64,000 bases of DNA from Clostridiales bacterium (GTDB lineage: Bacteria > Bacillota > Dethiobacteria > Dethiobacterales > Dethiobacteraceae): NCBI GenBank assembly GCA_018335855.1, contig JAGXRM010000045.1:1-64000 (forward strand), given 5' to 3'. The notes beneath the pieces are model-generated. The model ran no database searches, had not been told where the DNA came from, and saw nothing but the letters and a program-made list of their open reading frames with translations. Made by a program: the position numbers and the translations under genes. Positions 25,515 to 35,159 of the stretch are shown here, piece by piece (positions within the stretch are counted from its first letter, which is position 1; every line of letters starts with the position of its first letter).

Positions 25515-25543
25515 ATTATAGCATAAAGGTGCATTTAAACCAA
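25515..25543 (-). promoter_or_regulatory. Promoter of the riboflavin operon
   Basis: Minus strand TTGGTT (25538-25543), a 17-base spacer and a perfect TATAAT (25515-25520). The -35 hexamer lies within the last codons of rpe. The expected start of transcription falls just before the FMN aptamer. Confidence 0.7.
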
Positions 25544-26188
25544 CTTTTTTTCAGTCTGCAGCATTTTAATCGCCCGAACCGCATTTTCTTCACCAAATAC
25601 AGCCGTCCCCGCCACCAGGACTGTGGCACCGGCTTCCCTGGCCCGTACCGCCGTCTTAGGATTAATGCCGCCGTCGACCTCAATTTCCACCGGCCGCTTA
25701 CCGACCATTTCCTTAATTCGGCGAATCTTGGGAAGGGCAGCGGGAATAAACTCCTGGCCGCCAAAACCCGGGTTTACACTCATCACAAGCACGAGATCTA
25801 TATCATCCAGGACATATTCGATGACTGCCGGAGACGTTGCCGGGTTGAGAGCTACGCCGGCTTTAACACCCAGCCCTTTGATCATTTGCAATATCCGGTG
25901 TAGATGGGTACACGTTTCCACGGAGACGGTGAGCAAATCAGCTCCTGCAGCGGCAAATATTTCTAAGTAACGTTCCGGATTCTCAATCATCAGGTGCACA
26001 TCGAAAAATAAATCAGTCTTATTGCGCAGTGATTTTATCACCTGGGGACCCATCGTTAAATTAGGGACAAAGTGTCCGTCCATGACATCAAAATGCAGCC
26101 ACTGGGCCCCTCCTGCCTCAACTCTTTTCACTTCATCAGCCAGACAGGAAAAGTCGGCTGAAAGTAACGATGGTGCAATTTTTATCAT
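25535..26188 (-). CDS. rpe: Ribulose-phosphate 3-epimerase
   Basis: A 217-residue TIM-barrel enzyme of the pentose phosphate pathway. Visible are [10 protein letters not shown] at the start, the metal ligands in [17 protein letters not shown] and [19 protein letters not shown] and [11 protein letters not shown]. It follows rsgA with 1 base between genes, the common Firmicute order prkC-rsgA-rpe. Its end overlaps the riboflavin promoter. Confidence 0.97.
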   Translation of the reverse strand: MIKIAPSLLSADFSCLADEVKRVEAGGAQWLHFDVMDGHFVPNLTMGPQVIKSLRNKTDLFFDVHLMIENPERYLEIFAAAGADLLTVSVETCTHLHRILQMIKGLGVKAGVALNPATSPAVIEYVLDDIDLVLVMSVNPGFGGQEFIPAALPKIRRIKEMVGKRPVEIEVDGGINPKTAVRAREAGATVLVAGTAVFGEENAVRAIKMLQTEKKLV

Positions 26189-26189
26189 A

Positions 26190-27065
26190 CTAATAGCTCC
26201 TCTCCTGCGCCCGGGTTTCCTCTAAAAAAGTCAGATAGTTCTCATATCGGCTGGCGGCTATTTTTCCCGTATCCACCGCTTCCTTTACGGCGCAATCAGG
26301 TTCCCCCCGATGCATACAGCTTTTAAAGCGACAATACAGTGCATGATCTTTAAACTCCGGAAAAAAATGCGGCAGCTCGTTGCTGGCGACATCGGACAGC
26401 TCCAGTTGGCTGAACCCCGGCGTATCGGCCACGAAACCTCCGCATTCCAGAATAAGCAGTTCTACATGGCGGGTTGTATGACGCCCCCGCTTCAGTTTAT
26501 CGGATATCTCCCCCGTCCGCAGGGAGAGCCCCGGTTGCACCTGGTTTAACAGGGAAGATTTGCCCACCCCGGACTGACCGGCCAGTACAGAAATTCGACT
26601 GCAAAGCTTTTCTTTCAGTTGTTCAATATTATGCCCGAGAAGAGCACTGGTAAAAATGACAGGGTACCCGGCACTGCCGTAAACCTCGGCCATCATTACA
26701 TCTTCTCCTCCCAGGGACAAATCTTCTTTATTCATACAGATCACAGCTTCTAAGAACTGGCTTTCAGCCAGCACCAGCAGCCTGTCCAGCAGTTGCAAAG
26801 ACATTGGAGGTTCCTGCGGCGCACACACCACAACGACCTGGTCAACATTGGCAATAGGCGGGCGCTTTAAAAGAGTACGCCGTTCATCTACTCCCTCTAA
26901 AACTCCCTCGCTAGGTGTGAGGACAGTCACAGACACACGGTCACCAACCATAGGCGCCGTCCCTTTCATTTTAAACCGTCCTCGTGCACTGCAGCGATAG
27001 ACGGTGCCGTCCTCGGAGCGCACATCAAAAAAACCTCCGACTGCCCTGAATATAATACCTCGCAG
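26190..27065 (-). CDS. rsgA: Ribosome small-subunit GTPase RsgA
   Basis: A circularly permuted GTPase assisting 30S maturation. Visible are the OB domain ([10 protein letters not shown]), NKED-type G4, G1 [13 protein letters not shown]3 [10 protein letters not shown] and the C-terminal zinc site ([14 protein letters not shown]). The shortest usual start is GTG 27023 (GGAGG 10 bases upstream). The frame, however, stays open and homologous 14 codons further up ([19 protein letters not shown] fits the RsgA N-terminus), to a CTG at 27065 with GAGGTG 7 bases before it. An ATG near it is in another frame. I give the CTG start, with the GTG as the alternative; length 291 or 277. Confidence 0.92.
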   Translation of the reverse strand: MRGIIFRAVGGFFDVRSEDGTVYRCSARGRFKMKGTAPMVGDRVSVTVLTPSEGVLEGVDERRTLLKRPPIANVDQVVVVCAPQEPPMSLQLLDRLLVLAESQFLEAVICMNKEDLSLGGEDVMMAEVYGSAGYPVIFTSALLGHNIEQLKEKLCSRISVLAGQSGVGKSSLLNQVQPGLSLRTGEISDKLKRGRHTTRHVELLILECGGFVADTPGFSQLELSDVASNELPHFFPEFKDHALYCRFKSCMHRGEPDCAVKEAVDTGKIAASRYENYLTFLEETRAQERSY

Positions 27066-27086
27066 TCTTCATCACCTCTTTACCGG

Positions 27087-28898
27087 TTATCTGGGGAACG
27101 TCTTTTTCTCCACCTGATCCAACCAGCGAACTGTTACTTCGCCACTTCCCCAGCCAAACGTGACAATCGCCTGGCCCTCGTTTATATATTCTTCTTCCCG
27201 GGGACCGTAAACATCAGTTACGGTAACAAACACAGTTTCACCCAACGGAATCTGGGAAGTATTAATGTTGATTGTATGGCGCTGCAGTTCAGCCTGATTA
27301 GGGCCCTTGCTGATAACTAGATCCACCGGATCCCCTGCCTGCACCATCTCTCCGGCCTCCGGCGTTTGCCGAATTACGTAGCCGGCAGCAATAGTATTGC
27401 TGTGTTCTTCAACAGTAAACGGCGATAATAAGCCATACAGCTCAATCCAGCCGCGGGCGTCATCCAGTGACAGACCCTGTAAGTCTTTCATTCTGAAAGG
27501 CCGGCCGCCTTTGCTAACCGTCAGCTTCACCGTAGAACCTTTTGCCAGTTTAAATCCCTGACCCGGATCCTGACGGATAACGGTACCAGGAATCTGGTCA
27601 CTGAAATCAGACTCTGCGATGACTTCAAACCCTTTCCCTCTCAGAATCAAAGTCGCTTCCAGCTCTGTCTTTCCGATAACATCCTCAATTTCCACCAAAT
27701 CGGGACCAGTGCTCAACACTAACTCGATTTCCCGCGTTTTCTTCACAGTCCGCCCTGCTGACGGTGTCTGTCTCAGCACATGTCCTGAGGGAATGGTGTC
27801 GCTGGGCATCTGGTCGGTGACCCGGCCTTTCAGGCCGACTTCTTCAAGAATATCCATAGTTCTGGCAACATTTTCACCTACCACATCCGGAACCTGCACC
27901 TCGGGAACAACAAAAATATTACGCAATTGGGATATACCGATTATAATACCAACCAACAGCAGTACAAGCAAGGCTATCCCTGCCCAGTGCCAGGGGGTAA
28001 GTTTTTTCTTGACTTTTGGTTTCTCCACCGGCGGTGCAGGCTGGCTCTTTTGAGAACGGAGTTCCGAGGGCTTTATTTCCCGGCCCTGCAGCCAGGCACT
28101 CAGCTCATCCGAAATTTCCCGTGCCGACTGGTAGCGCTTCTCCGGTTCTTTTTCCACAGCTTTTCGTATAATATTGCTGATCACTGACGGCAGTTGCGTA
28201 TTAATCTCCTGTGGATCGGGAAATGGCTCCTGGATATGCTTGACAGCCACTGAAACAGGGGAGTCGCCGTCATACGGCACGCGGCCGGTCAGCATCTCAT
28301 ATAACACAACACCCAGTGAATAGATATCCGATTTTTCCCCTGTTTGCCCTCCCCTCGCATGCTCCGGTGAAAAGTAATGTACCGAACCGAGGATAGCTCC
28401 GTCATAGGTGACGGTAGAAGAAGTTACAGCCTGGGCAATTCCGAAATCAGCAACTTTCACCCTGCCCTCTTCACTGATTAATATATTGTGAGGTTTTACA
28501 TCACGGTGAATTATGCCATGGCGATGGGCATTTTGCAGGGCATGGGCAATTTGGCAGGCATAGTCTGCCGCCATTCTCACGGGTAAGTGTCCCATCTCTC
28601 CGATCAGTTCTTTCAGAGACTGACCCTTGATATACTCCATAACAATATAGTGGATTCCTTCTTCGTAACCCACATCATAGATACTTACTATATTCGGATG
28701 GGAAAGGCTTGCCGCAGCCTGGGCCTCACGCCGGAACCGGCGTACAAAGTCCTGATCGCTGACATATTCGGGCCGCAGTACCTTGATGGTAACATTGCGG
28801 TTCAGCAGGTTATCAAGGCCCATGAAAACAAAGGCCGTCCCGCCGTCTCCTATCTTTTCCACCACCTGATACCGGTTCCCCAGAATCTTCCCAATCAT
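27087..28898 (-). CDS. prkC: PASTA-domain serine/threonine kinase PrkC
   Basis: A 603-residue membrane kinase. The kinase domain is at about 10-270 (GDGGTAFVF loop, VTIK lysine, HRDVKPHNIL, DFG, SPEHARGG). One transmembrane helix is near 305-325. Three extracellular PASTA repeats follow at about 335-540, and a beta-rich tail with a TVTDVYG-type motif at 545-603. PASTA repeats bind muropeptides, so the kinase couples peptidoglycan turnover to growth and spore germination. It lies beside its phosphatase PrpC and the translation GTPase RsgA, a known PrkC target in Bacillus. Confidence 0.96.
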   Translation of the reverse strand: MIGKILGNRYQVVEKIGDGGTAFVFMGLDNLLNRNVTIKVLRPEYVSDQDFVRRFRREAQAAASLSHPNIVSIYDVGYEEGIHYIVMEYIKGQSLKELIGEMGHLPVRMAADYACQIAHALQNAHRHGIIHRDVKPHNILISEEGRVKVADFGIAQAVTSSTVTYDGAILGSVHYFSPEHARGGQTGEKSDIYSLGVVLYEMLTGRVPYDGDSPVSVAVKHIQEPFPDPQEINTQLPSVISNIIRKAVEKEPEKRYQSAREISDELSAWLQGREIKPSELRSQKSQPAPPVEKPKVKKKLTPWHWAGIALLVLLLVGIIIGISQLRNIFVVPEVQVPDVVGENVARTMDILEEVGLKGRVTDQMPSDTIPSGHVLRQTPSAGRTVKKTREIELVLSTGPDLVEIEDVIGKTELEATLILRGKGFEVIAESDFSDQIPGTVIRQDPGQGFKLAKGSTVKLTVSKGGRPFRMKDLQGLSLDDARGWIELYGLLSPFTVEEHSNTIAAGYVIRQTPEAGEMVQAGDPVDLVISKGPNQAELQRHTININTSQIPLGETVFVTVTDVYGPREEEYINEGQAIVTFGWGSGEVTVRWLDQVEKKTFPR

Positions 28899-28931
28899 TT
28901 CTTCACCTCATGTTTCTCTCCAAACACGATT

Positions 28932-29672
28932 TTAAAATGTTACAAGGACAGCAGTAATATTGTCCTTGCCCCCCCGTTCATTGGCCAGCCGGACAAGCCT
29001 CTCCAGTACATTCTCTGGTTCCCCTCCACCCAGCACAACATCGCGAATTTCATTATTCTCAATGAATCCGTGCAGCCCGTCGGTACACAACAGAACAACA
29101 TCCCCGGGCCAAAAACTTTGCGGTATAATATCAAAAACAGAATCTTCATCGGTTCCTAACGCCCTGGTTAAGAAATGCCGCTGCGGGTGCCCGTTGGATT
29201 CCTCTTCACTAATTTGTCCGCACCTCATCAGTTGTGTAACCAGGGTATGATCTTCCGTCAAATGAAAAATCCCTTCCCTGTTAATTAAATACGCACGGCT
29301 GTCCCCAATGTGGCCCAGCCAGAAATGATCTTTCGCTGCAAGGAGCATTGTCAGAGTGGTGCCCATTCCCACAAGTTCGGTGTCGACACTGGCAGTATCC
29401 AGCACTTTTTTGTTGGCCTGCAAAAGCATTTCTTCCAATAAAGACGTCATATTACGCCCGGCATCTATTTTCTCCAACAAAGAAGTACCGTTCTGAACCA
29501 GGTATGTTTTAACCGTTTCCAGTGCCAAAGTGCTGGCCACTTCTCCGCCGGCATGGCCGCCCATTCCGTCAGCAACAGCGAATAGACAAATAGGGCCGTC
29601 ATGGTAAATCAGGTAACGGTCCTCGTTGGTTTCTCTGACTTTTCCCCTGTCACTAATTCCCACGGCTATCAA
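28932..29672 (-). CDS. prpC: PP2C-type serine/threonine phosphatase PrpC
   Basis: A 246-residue Mn/Mg-dependent phosphatase. Metal-binding aspartates lie in VRETNEDRYL, VADGMGGHAGGEVAS, LCTDGLHG and GGKDNITAVLV. It reverses PrkC phosphorylation. The start is TTG 29672, with GAGGTG about 7 bases upstream. It lies 33 bases before prkC on the same strand. Confidence 0.96.
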   Translation of the reverse strand: MIAVGISDRGKVRETNEDRYLIYHDGPICLFAVADGMGGHAGGEVASTLALETVKTYLVQNGTSLLEKIDAGRNMTSLLEEMLLQANKKVLDTASVDTELVGMGTTLTMLLAAKDHFWLGHIGDSRAYLINREGIFHLTEDHTLVTQLMRCGQISEEESNGHPQRHFLTRALGTDEDSVFDIIPQSFWPGDVVLLCTDGLHGFIENNEIRDVVLGGGEPENVLERLVRLANERGGKDNITAVLVTF

Positions 29673-29693
29673 GACGGCTCACCTCTTTAAGGG

Positions 29694-30737
29694 TTAACAC
29701 TCCCGCATGTAATTATTTCTCAACTGACCGCAGGCAGCGGCAATATCTGCTCCCAGCTCCCGCCTAACAGTTACATTAATCTTTTTTTGCCGCAGAGTAT
29801 CCCTAAATGTACGAACAGCAACTTCTGGGCTTGGACGCAAATCCAGTTCCGGCACTGCGTTTAAAGTAATCAGGTTAACATGACAATTTCTACCCCGTAA
29901 ACGTGCCGACAGTTCCAAAGCCAAATCTACACTGTCATTTAACCCGGCAATTAAAATATATTCATACGTAACCCGCCTGCCCGTCGCCTTCGTGTATTCA
30001 TCGCATGCAGTCAACAACGGGGTAAGCGGGTATTTTGTGTTAATGGGCATAATTTTACTGCGCAGGTCGTCATTTGGGGCATGCAACGAAACCGCCAGCG
30101 TAAGTGGAAATTCTAAAGCAGCCAGTTCCTTTATTTTTGGAACCAAGCCCGAAGTCGAAAGCGTGACGTGGCGCAAACTCATTCCCAGCCGCCCGGGATC
30201 TTTCACAGCCTCGAGAAATTTTATGGTTGCATCCCAATTATCCAGAGGCTCCCCAGAGCCCATTAATACCAGGCTTTTTAATTCCTGATCCCGATTGCGG
30301 GCTGATCCCCCCGCCTGCAAAACCTGAGCCATCATCTCTGCAGCCGTCAGGTTGCGGATGTACCCCGGCAGCCCCGAGGCGCAAAAAATACAACCCATTT
30401 TACAGCCAACCTGAGTGGAAATACAGGCACTGTACCCAATATCATAAGGCAGGACTACAGTCTCTACCCCCTGGCCATCAGAAAGATTGAACAATATCTT
30501 CGCCGTACCGTCCGCCGATACCTGCTCTGTTATTTTTTCCAAAAATCCGATTTCTGTTGTCTGCTCCAGCCGTTCACGCAGACTTATGGGCAGATTGGTC
30601 ATCTCTTTGAACGAAGTGGCACCTTTTTGGTAGACCCACTCTAATATCTGTTTTGCCCTGTATCCCGGTTCACCAAGATTTACGAGAAACTGCATCAATT
30701 CTTTGGGTGTAAACTTTAAAATTACTGCTTTTCTCAA
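29694..30737 (-). CDS. rlmN: Dual-specificity 23S rRNA/tRNA A-methyltransferase RlmN
   Basis: A radical SAM enzyme making 2-methyladenosine in 23S rRNA (A2503) and some tRNAs. The cluster motif is CKMGCIFCASG; the C-terminal catalytic cysteine lies in the last 20 residues (ACGQLR). The open frame begins at 30797, but homology starts at about FTPKELMQFL. The candidates are TTG 30737 (AAAGGTG 11 bases upstream) and GTG 30749; I prefer the TTG, giving 347 residues. It is followed by prpC after 21 bases. Confidence 0.94.
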   Translation of the reverse strand: MRKAVILKFTPKELMQFLVNLGEPGYRAKQILEWVYQKGATSFKEMTNLPISLRERLEQTTEIGFLEKITEQVSADGTAKILFNLSDGQGVETVVLPYDIGYSACISTQVGCKMGCIFCASGLPGYIRNLTAAEMMAQVLQAGGSARNRDQELKSLVLMGSGEPLDNWDATIKFLEAVKDPGRLGMSLRHVTLSTSGLVPKIKELAALEFPLTLAVSLHAPNDDLRSKIMPINTKYPLTPLLTACDEYTKATGRRVTYEYILIAGLNDSVDLALELSARLRGRNCHVNLITLNAVPELDLRPSPEVAVRTFRDTLRQKKINVTVRRELGADIAAACGQLRNNYMREC

Positions 30738-30864
30738 GGAAATTATCACACCTTTATTGATTTGACCGGCTCCGCCAGCCTGCAAAAAGTATATCAAATC
30801 AGCTATAAAAAAGCAATGCTGCCCCTATTACCATGCTTTTGTAGTACATAATCCATGGAGATAC

Positions 30865-30894
30865 AAAATGGAGTGCACCAGAAATGCACTCCAT
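30865..30894 (-). terminator. Terminator after rsmB
   Basis: A perfect 10-bp stem ATGGAGTGCA/TGCACTCCAT (30868-30877 and 30885-30894) with a 7-base loop, followed on the minus strand by TTTTGT. It lies 13 bases after the rsmB stop and divides the rsmB block from rlmN. Confidence 0.75.
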
Positions 30895-30906
30895 AATATG
30901 ACGAAT

Positions 30907-32259
30907 TTAGAGTTTCTTTTGTAAGCGGGAGATAAAAAACCCATCCACCCCGTGTATATGTGGGTAAAGGTGAATGCCGTGTTCCCCGGCAGAATCTTGC
31001 CAGGACTTTGGCAGATAGGTTTCCTGGGCAACGACCCCAAAATCAGAGTGAGATGACAAGAACGATGTAATCACTTCATCGGTCTCTTCCGGTTCATTGG
31101 TGCAAGTGCTGTAGACTATGATTCCTCCAGGCTTCAGAATTCCGGCGGCTGCATTCAATATCGCTTTTTGCACGTTAGACAGTTCTTTTATATTCTCTTC
31201 TTTACGGCGCCACTTTAAATCTGGCTTACGCCGAATCACACCGAAGCCCGAACACGGCACATCCAGGAGGATGCGGTCAAACACACCGACCAGTTCCTCC
31301 GTTGCCTCTCTGACATCCAGACATTGGGTACGAACTATGTCTATGCCAAGCCTGCGGCAAGTTGCATCCACCAGAGTGAGTCGGTGTGGATAGATATCCA
31401 AAGCCACAATCTTGCCCTGGTTCTCCATCAGCTGAGCCAAATGAGTTGTCTTGCCGCCGGGTGCACTGCACCCGTCCAGCACCTGTTCTCCGGGAGCCGG
31501 GTCCAGTATCCGGGATGTAAGCATAGCGCTTTCACCCTGTACCTGGAAATAGCCTGAACGGTATGCCATCAGGCCTGTAAGCCTGCCGCTTCCTTCCAAA
31601 ATAACATCTTCCGGCGTTACCTCGCCGGGAACCGCTTTAACCCCCTGCCCTTCCAGGGCTTCAATCAGTTCGGGACGGGTCACCCGCAGTGTATTTGTAC
31701 GAACGGACAGTGGTGCGGGTCTATTATTTGCTGCCAACAGCGCTTCCGCCTCTTCACTGCCGAGGCGGGATACCCAACGGGAGACCAGCCAGTGGGGGTG
31801 GGCGTACTTCAGAGAAAGGTACCCGACTTCATCCGTATCCCTGTCAGGCCAGGGGAACGTGTCTTTCTTGCGCAGCGCACCGCGCATGACGCCGTTGACA
31901 AAGGATGCCAATCCCTTTTTCTTACTTTTCTTGATTAATTCCACCGTTGCGTTACAGGCCGCCGATTCAGGCACACGATCAAGGTAAAAAAGCTGATAAA
32001 AACCTATCCGCAAAATAGTAAGGACAAGTTTGTCCAATTTGCTTACCGGACGGCCTGCAGCCTGACTAATTAGCCAGTCCAGAGTCATTTTATACGAAAC
32101 TACCCCGTAGGTAATTTCTGCAGCAAGTCTTTTATCACGCGGGTCCATTTGATGTGCACCCAATACTTCCGCCAACGCCAAATTGATGAATGCACCTTCA
32201 TCTTCCACCCGGTTCAGCGCAAGCAAGCTGGCTTCCCGGGCATTTATTATTTTTTTCAT
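30907..32259 (-). CDS. rsmB: 16S rRNA (cytosine-967-C5)-methyltransferase RsmB
   Basis: A 450-residue enzyme. An N-terminal NusB-like RNA-binding domain spans about 1-140 (ALNRVEDEGAFINLAL). The methyltransferase follows, with the SAM site LDGCSAPGGKTTHLAQ and the two family cysteines in DVPCSGFGVIRRKPD and YSTCTNEPEE. The start is immediately after the YugP-type gene, without a gap. Length matches the family. Confidence 0.96.
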   Translation of the reverse strand: MKKIINAREASLLALNRVEDEGAFINLALAEVLGAHQMDPRDKRLAAEITYGVVSYKMTLDWLISQAAGRPVSKLDKLVLTILRIGFYQLFYLDRVPESAACNATVELIKKSKKKGLASFVNGVMRGALRKKDTFPWPDRDTDEVGYLSLKYAHPHWLVSRWVSRLGSEEAEALLAANNRPAPLSVRTNTLRVTRPELIEALEGQGVKAVPGEVTPEDVILEGSGRLTGLMAYRSGYFQVQGESAMLTSRILDPAPGEQVLDGCSAPGGKTTHLAQLMENQGKIVALDIYPHRLTLVDATCRRLGIDIVRTQCLDVREATEELVGVFDRILLDVPCSGFGVIRRKPDLKWRRKEENIKELSNVQKAILNAAAGILKPGGIIVYSTCTNEPEETDEVITSFLSSHSDFGVVAQETYLPKSWQDSAGEHGIHLYPHIHGVDGFFISRLQKKL

Positions 32260-32964
32260 TTAGTTTCTTCTGTTACGCAGAATCAGGAGTCGTATTAACT
32301 GCGAAAGAGCTACGGCAACCGCGGCAATATAGGTCAGCGCGGCAGCATTTAATACCTGCCTGGTTGGGCCTACTTCTTCCCGGGTGATGTAATTACTGCT
32401 TTCTAAAAGGGCAACAGCTCTGCTGGAAGCGTTAAATTCAACAGGAAGTGTAATCAGTTGAAAGACTACAGCAAAGGCAAACAATAGAATCCCTATATCC
32501 ATTAAGAAGCCCAGACCGGCGCCTTCAGCTCCGGCAAAAATAAAACCGATGAAAAACAGAGGAAATGCCATTCTGGAGCCGATATTTGCTACCGGAAAGA
32601 TATTGTTACGGAAGTTCAGCGGAAAGTAACCGTCGCCGTGCTGGATGGCATGGCCCGTTTCATGAGCAGCAATACCCAAAGCGGCTAAGGAGCTACTTTG
32701 GTAAACGTCTGGCGAAAGACGTATCGTTCCGTCCCGGGGGTCGTAATGATCAGACAGATTGCCCCGGCCCATTTCGACCGCAACATTCTGTAAGTTTGCA
32801 TCATCCAGCAACCGCCGGGCTACTTGCGCGCCGGTCACACCGGAGCGGGAATGAACCTTGGAATATTTCTTGTAGACATGCCCAACCCGGTTTTGGGCCC
32901 ATAATGCAAAAAAGAACGCAGGTAAAATCAGAAAAAAGGTGGAATCAGGTAGTAAATATAACAT
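32260..32964 (-). CDS. yugP: Zinc-dependent membrane metallopeptidase, YugP family
   Basis: A 234-residue membrane protein with a helix at the N-terminus, the zincin motif AAHETGHAIQHGDGYFPL near 115, and two or three hydrophobic segments downstream. The SRSGVTGAQVARRLLDDAN segment is typical of the family. The substrate is not known. It overlaps the DUF116 gene by 20 bases and abuts rsmB, the standard Firmicute arrangement between fmt and rsmB. Confidence 0.9.
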   Translation of the reverse strand: MLYLLPDSTFFLILPAFFFALWAQNRVGHVYKKYSKVHSRSGVTGAQVARRLLDDANLQNVAVEMGRGNLSDHYDPRDGTIRLSPDVYQSSSLAALGIAAHETGHAIQHGDGYFPLNFRNNIFPVANIGSRMAFPLFFIGFIFAGAEGAGLGFLMDIGILLFAFAVVFQLITLPVEFNASSRAVALLESSNYITREEVGPTRQVLNAAALTYIAAVAVALSQLIRLLILRNRRN

Positions 32965-33718
32965 GGCTGTCGCCTCCTTTTATGAAGAACTGAATAGCTT
33001 TTTCAACCGCTTCCGGATTCACCTGGGTATTAAAACAGGGACCCATTGGCCTTTCATTGGTTACTCCCAGTACCGGCAGCGGGATACAGTCAAGAATACC
33101 GCTGGTCAGATCCCGTTCGCACGCCACGGCAACAATGGCACGGGGCCGCAATTTTTTAACGACTTCCCTGGCCAAAGTACCTCCTGTGGCAATGCGTACA
33201 TGAACACCGTATTGTTCTCCGAGGACTAGCAGGTCACCAACAGGGCACCTGCCGCAGCGGCTGCAATTATCAGGGTTGGTGGTAATCCGGTTGGGACAAT
33301 CCCTCTCCTGCAAACAGTGGGGTAGCAATACCAGTAGGCGGTCCGGTGTCAGCTTTCCTTTTTTTGCCCGAACAAGCTGATTATTCACTTCCACGAATGA
33401 GCATTGTATTTTATCCTGGGCAATTTTAAAAATCTTCCCCAGCCAAATGACGACCGGATACAGGACGGAGACGGTAAAGTTCATCGGGCGGTCCAAAACG
33501 GTAATGTTCCGGGATGACAGAAGGGACAAAACGATACCCAGAAAGCCAAGACCAATAACAAACAGAACCATCAGTACCGCCAACACCATGGCAATCAGAA
33601 GATAGCGGAGAATGCCGGCATCACGTTGAAAGAACGTCAACCAGAGATAAACGAGAGCTCCGGAGAACATAAGCAGAGTCACGCCCAGAAGTCCCAGATA
33701 CAGTCTTTTTTTGATCAT
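32945..33718 (-). CDS. DUF116-family membrane protein
   Basis: A 257-residue protein with two N-terminal transmembrane helices (about 7-28 and 40-65) and a cytoplasmic domain with clustered cysteines (PHCLQERDCP, then NCSRCGRCPVGDL near 150-163). Further cysteines near 200-230 suggest a metal or iron-sulfur site. The family has no assigned function but is often beside fmt. It follows fmt after 20 bases and overlaps the protease gene, so co-expression is likely. Confidence 0.88.
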   Translation of the reverse strand: MIKKRLYLGLLGVTLLMFSGALVYLWLTFFQRDAGILRYLLIAMVLAVLMVLFVIGLGFLGIVLSLLSSRNITVLDRPMNFTVSVLYPVVIWLGKIFKIAQDKIQCSFVEVNNQLVRAKKGKLTPDRLLVLLPHCLQERDCPNRITTNPDNCSRCGRCPVGDLLVLGEQYGVHVRIATGGTLAREVVKKLRPRAIVAVACERDLTSGILDCIPLPVLGVTNERPMGPCFNTQVNPEAVEKAIQFFIKGGDSHVIFTT

Positions 33719-33737
33719 TCAGTATCACACGCTTTCT

Positions 33738-34670
33738 TTATCCGCCAAGAATCGTCCCCGCAGGCACGTTGTTACCCCGCAGAAATTCACCCGCCGACAT
33801 TGCTTTTTTACCCGGCGGCTGGACAGATGTAATCCGGTAGGAACCCTCACCGGTAGAAACAACAATATCCTCATCCGCTGTTTGTACCATACCACTGCGT
33901 CCACTGCCCCCGTCTTCCGGTACTCCTGCCCATATTTTCAGTCTGTCCCCGTTAAAGAAAGTATACGCGCCTGGCCAGGGGTTCATACCGCGCACCTGGT
34001 TGTGGACAATATTCGCCGAAACGTTCCAGTTTATCAGCTCTTCTTCCCGGCGAAGGGGCGGTGCTAACGTAGCAAGACTTTCATCCTGCTGCAATCGGGG
34101 TGCCGTACCACTCAAAACGGCAGGCACAGCCTTAACGATCATCTCTGCACCAAGAGAGGCCAGCTCATCGTGGAGATTACCGGTAGTATCAAAAAAGCCA
34201 ATAGAAACAGCTTCCCTGAAAATGATATCTCCCGTATCCATGCCAGCGTCCATATGCATAATTGTTATCCCGCTCTCTGTGTCACCGTTAATCACTGCGC
34301 GGTGAATGGGTGCAGCACCCCGGTAGCGCGGCAGCAATGACGCATGGATATTCAGTGCGGCAACCTTTGGTGCCGCCAAAACGGACGGCGGCAGAATCCT
34401 GCCATAGGCTGCGGTGACAATAAAATCGGGAGCTAGCTCCTTGAGCCAAGCCAGAAAACTGTCGTCTTTCATTTTTACAGGTTGTACCACATGGATGCCA
34501 AGCTCCAAAGCCGCATTTTTTACGGCCGGCTGTGTTGTTTTTTTTCCTCTGCCACTGGGGCGGTCCGGTTGGGTTACCACTGCGACCACGGTAAACGCCG
34601 CCGCAACGGCGTGAAGTGCATCCACGGCAAAGTCAGGCGTTCCCATAAATACAATTCTTGTATCTTTCAT
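33738..34670 (-). CDS. fmt: Methionyl-tRNA formyltransferase
   Basis: A 310-residue enzyme that formylates initiator Met-tRNA with 10-formyl-tetrahydrofolate. Motifs are RIVFMGTPDFAV, LPRYRGAAPIHRAVINGD with the catalytic Asn-His-Asp arrangement (NIHASLLP, HMDAGMDTGD), and a C-terminal OB domain. ATG 34670 is chosen over ATG 34688, which lies inside def and lacks a site; AAAGAGTG precedes the chosen codon. It pairs with def as usual. Confidence 0.97.
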   Translation of the reverse strand: MKDTRIVFMGTPDFAVDALHAVAAAFTVVAVVTQPDRPSGRGKKTTQPAVKNAALELGIHVVQPVKMKDDSFLAWLKELAPDFIVTAAYGRILPPSVLAAPKVAALNIHASLLPRYRGAAPIHRAVINGDTESGITIMHMDAGMDTGDIIFREAVSIGFFDTTGNLHDELASLGAEMIVKAVPAVLSGTAPRLQQDESLATLAPPLRREEELINWNVSANIVHNQVRGMNPWPGAYTFFNGDRLKIWAGVPEDGGSGRSGMVQTADEDIVVSTGEGSYRITSVQPPGKKAMSAGEFLRGNNVPAGTILGG

Positions 34671-34674
34671 CCAA

Positions 34675-35145
34675 TCACTCTTTCTCATCCGATTCTATAA
34701 AGCGAATTACACGGTCCACGAATAGGATGCCGTCTAAATGATCAATCTCATGCTGCAGTGCCCGTGCCAACAGCCCGGAAGCGCAAATTTCCACAGTTTT
34801 TCCTTCCGGCGTTAACGCCCGCACCGTTACCGATTCATCTCTTTCCACTTCTCCGGCGATACCGGGAAAACTGAGGCAGCCTTCTACACTACATTCCTTG
34901 CCTTCACCACTGACTATTTCCGGGTTGATTAGTTTGAGCAGGCCGTTTTCATCCTGGACATCAATAACTATAATCCGCTTGTTGATACCAACTTGTGGAG
35001 CGGCCAATCCGACACCCTCGGCAGCATACATTGTTTCCACCATATCTTCCATAAGTGCAATGAGTGGTGGCGAGATTTCTTTTACTTCCCGTGAGACCTG
35101 GCGCAGAACCGGATCCTTTGTTTTTCGAATGAGTCGGATGGCCAT
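34675..35145 (-). CDS. def: Peptide deformylase
   Basis: A 156-residue iron/zinc enzyme removing the N-formyl group from nascent proteins. All three family motifs are present: GVGLAAPQVG, EGCLSFPG with the metal cysteine, and HEIDHLDGILFVDR with two metal histidines. It lies 14 bases after priA and is directly followed by fmt. Confidence 0.97.
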   Translation of the reverse strand: MAIRLIRKTKDPVLRQVSREVKEISPPLIALMEDMVETMYAAEGVGLAAPQVGINKRIIVIDVQDENGLLKLINPEIVSGEGKECSVEGCLSFPGIAGEVERDESVTVRALTPEGKTVEICASGLLARALQHEIDHLDGILFVDRVIRFIESDEKE

Positions 35146-35159
35146 GAAGTACTTCCTTT

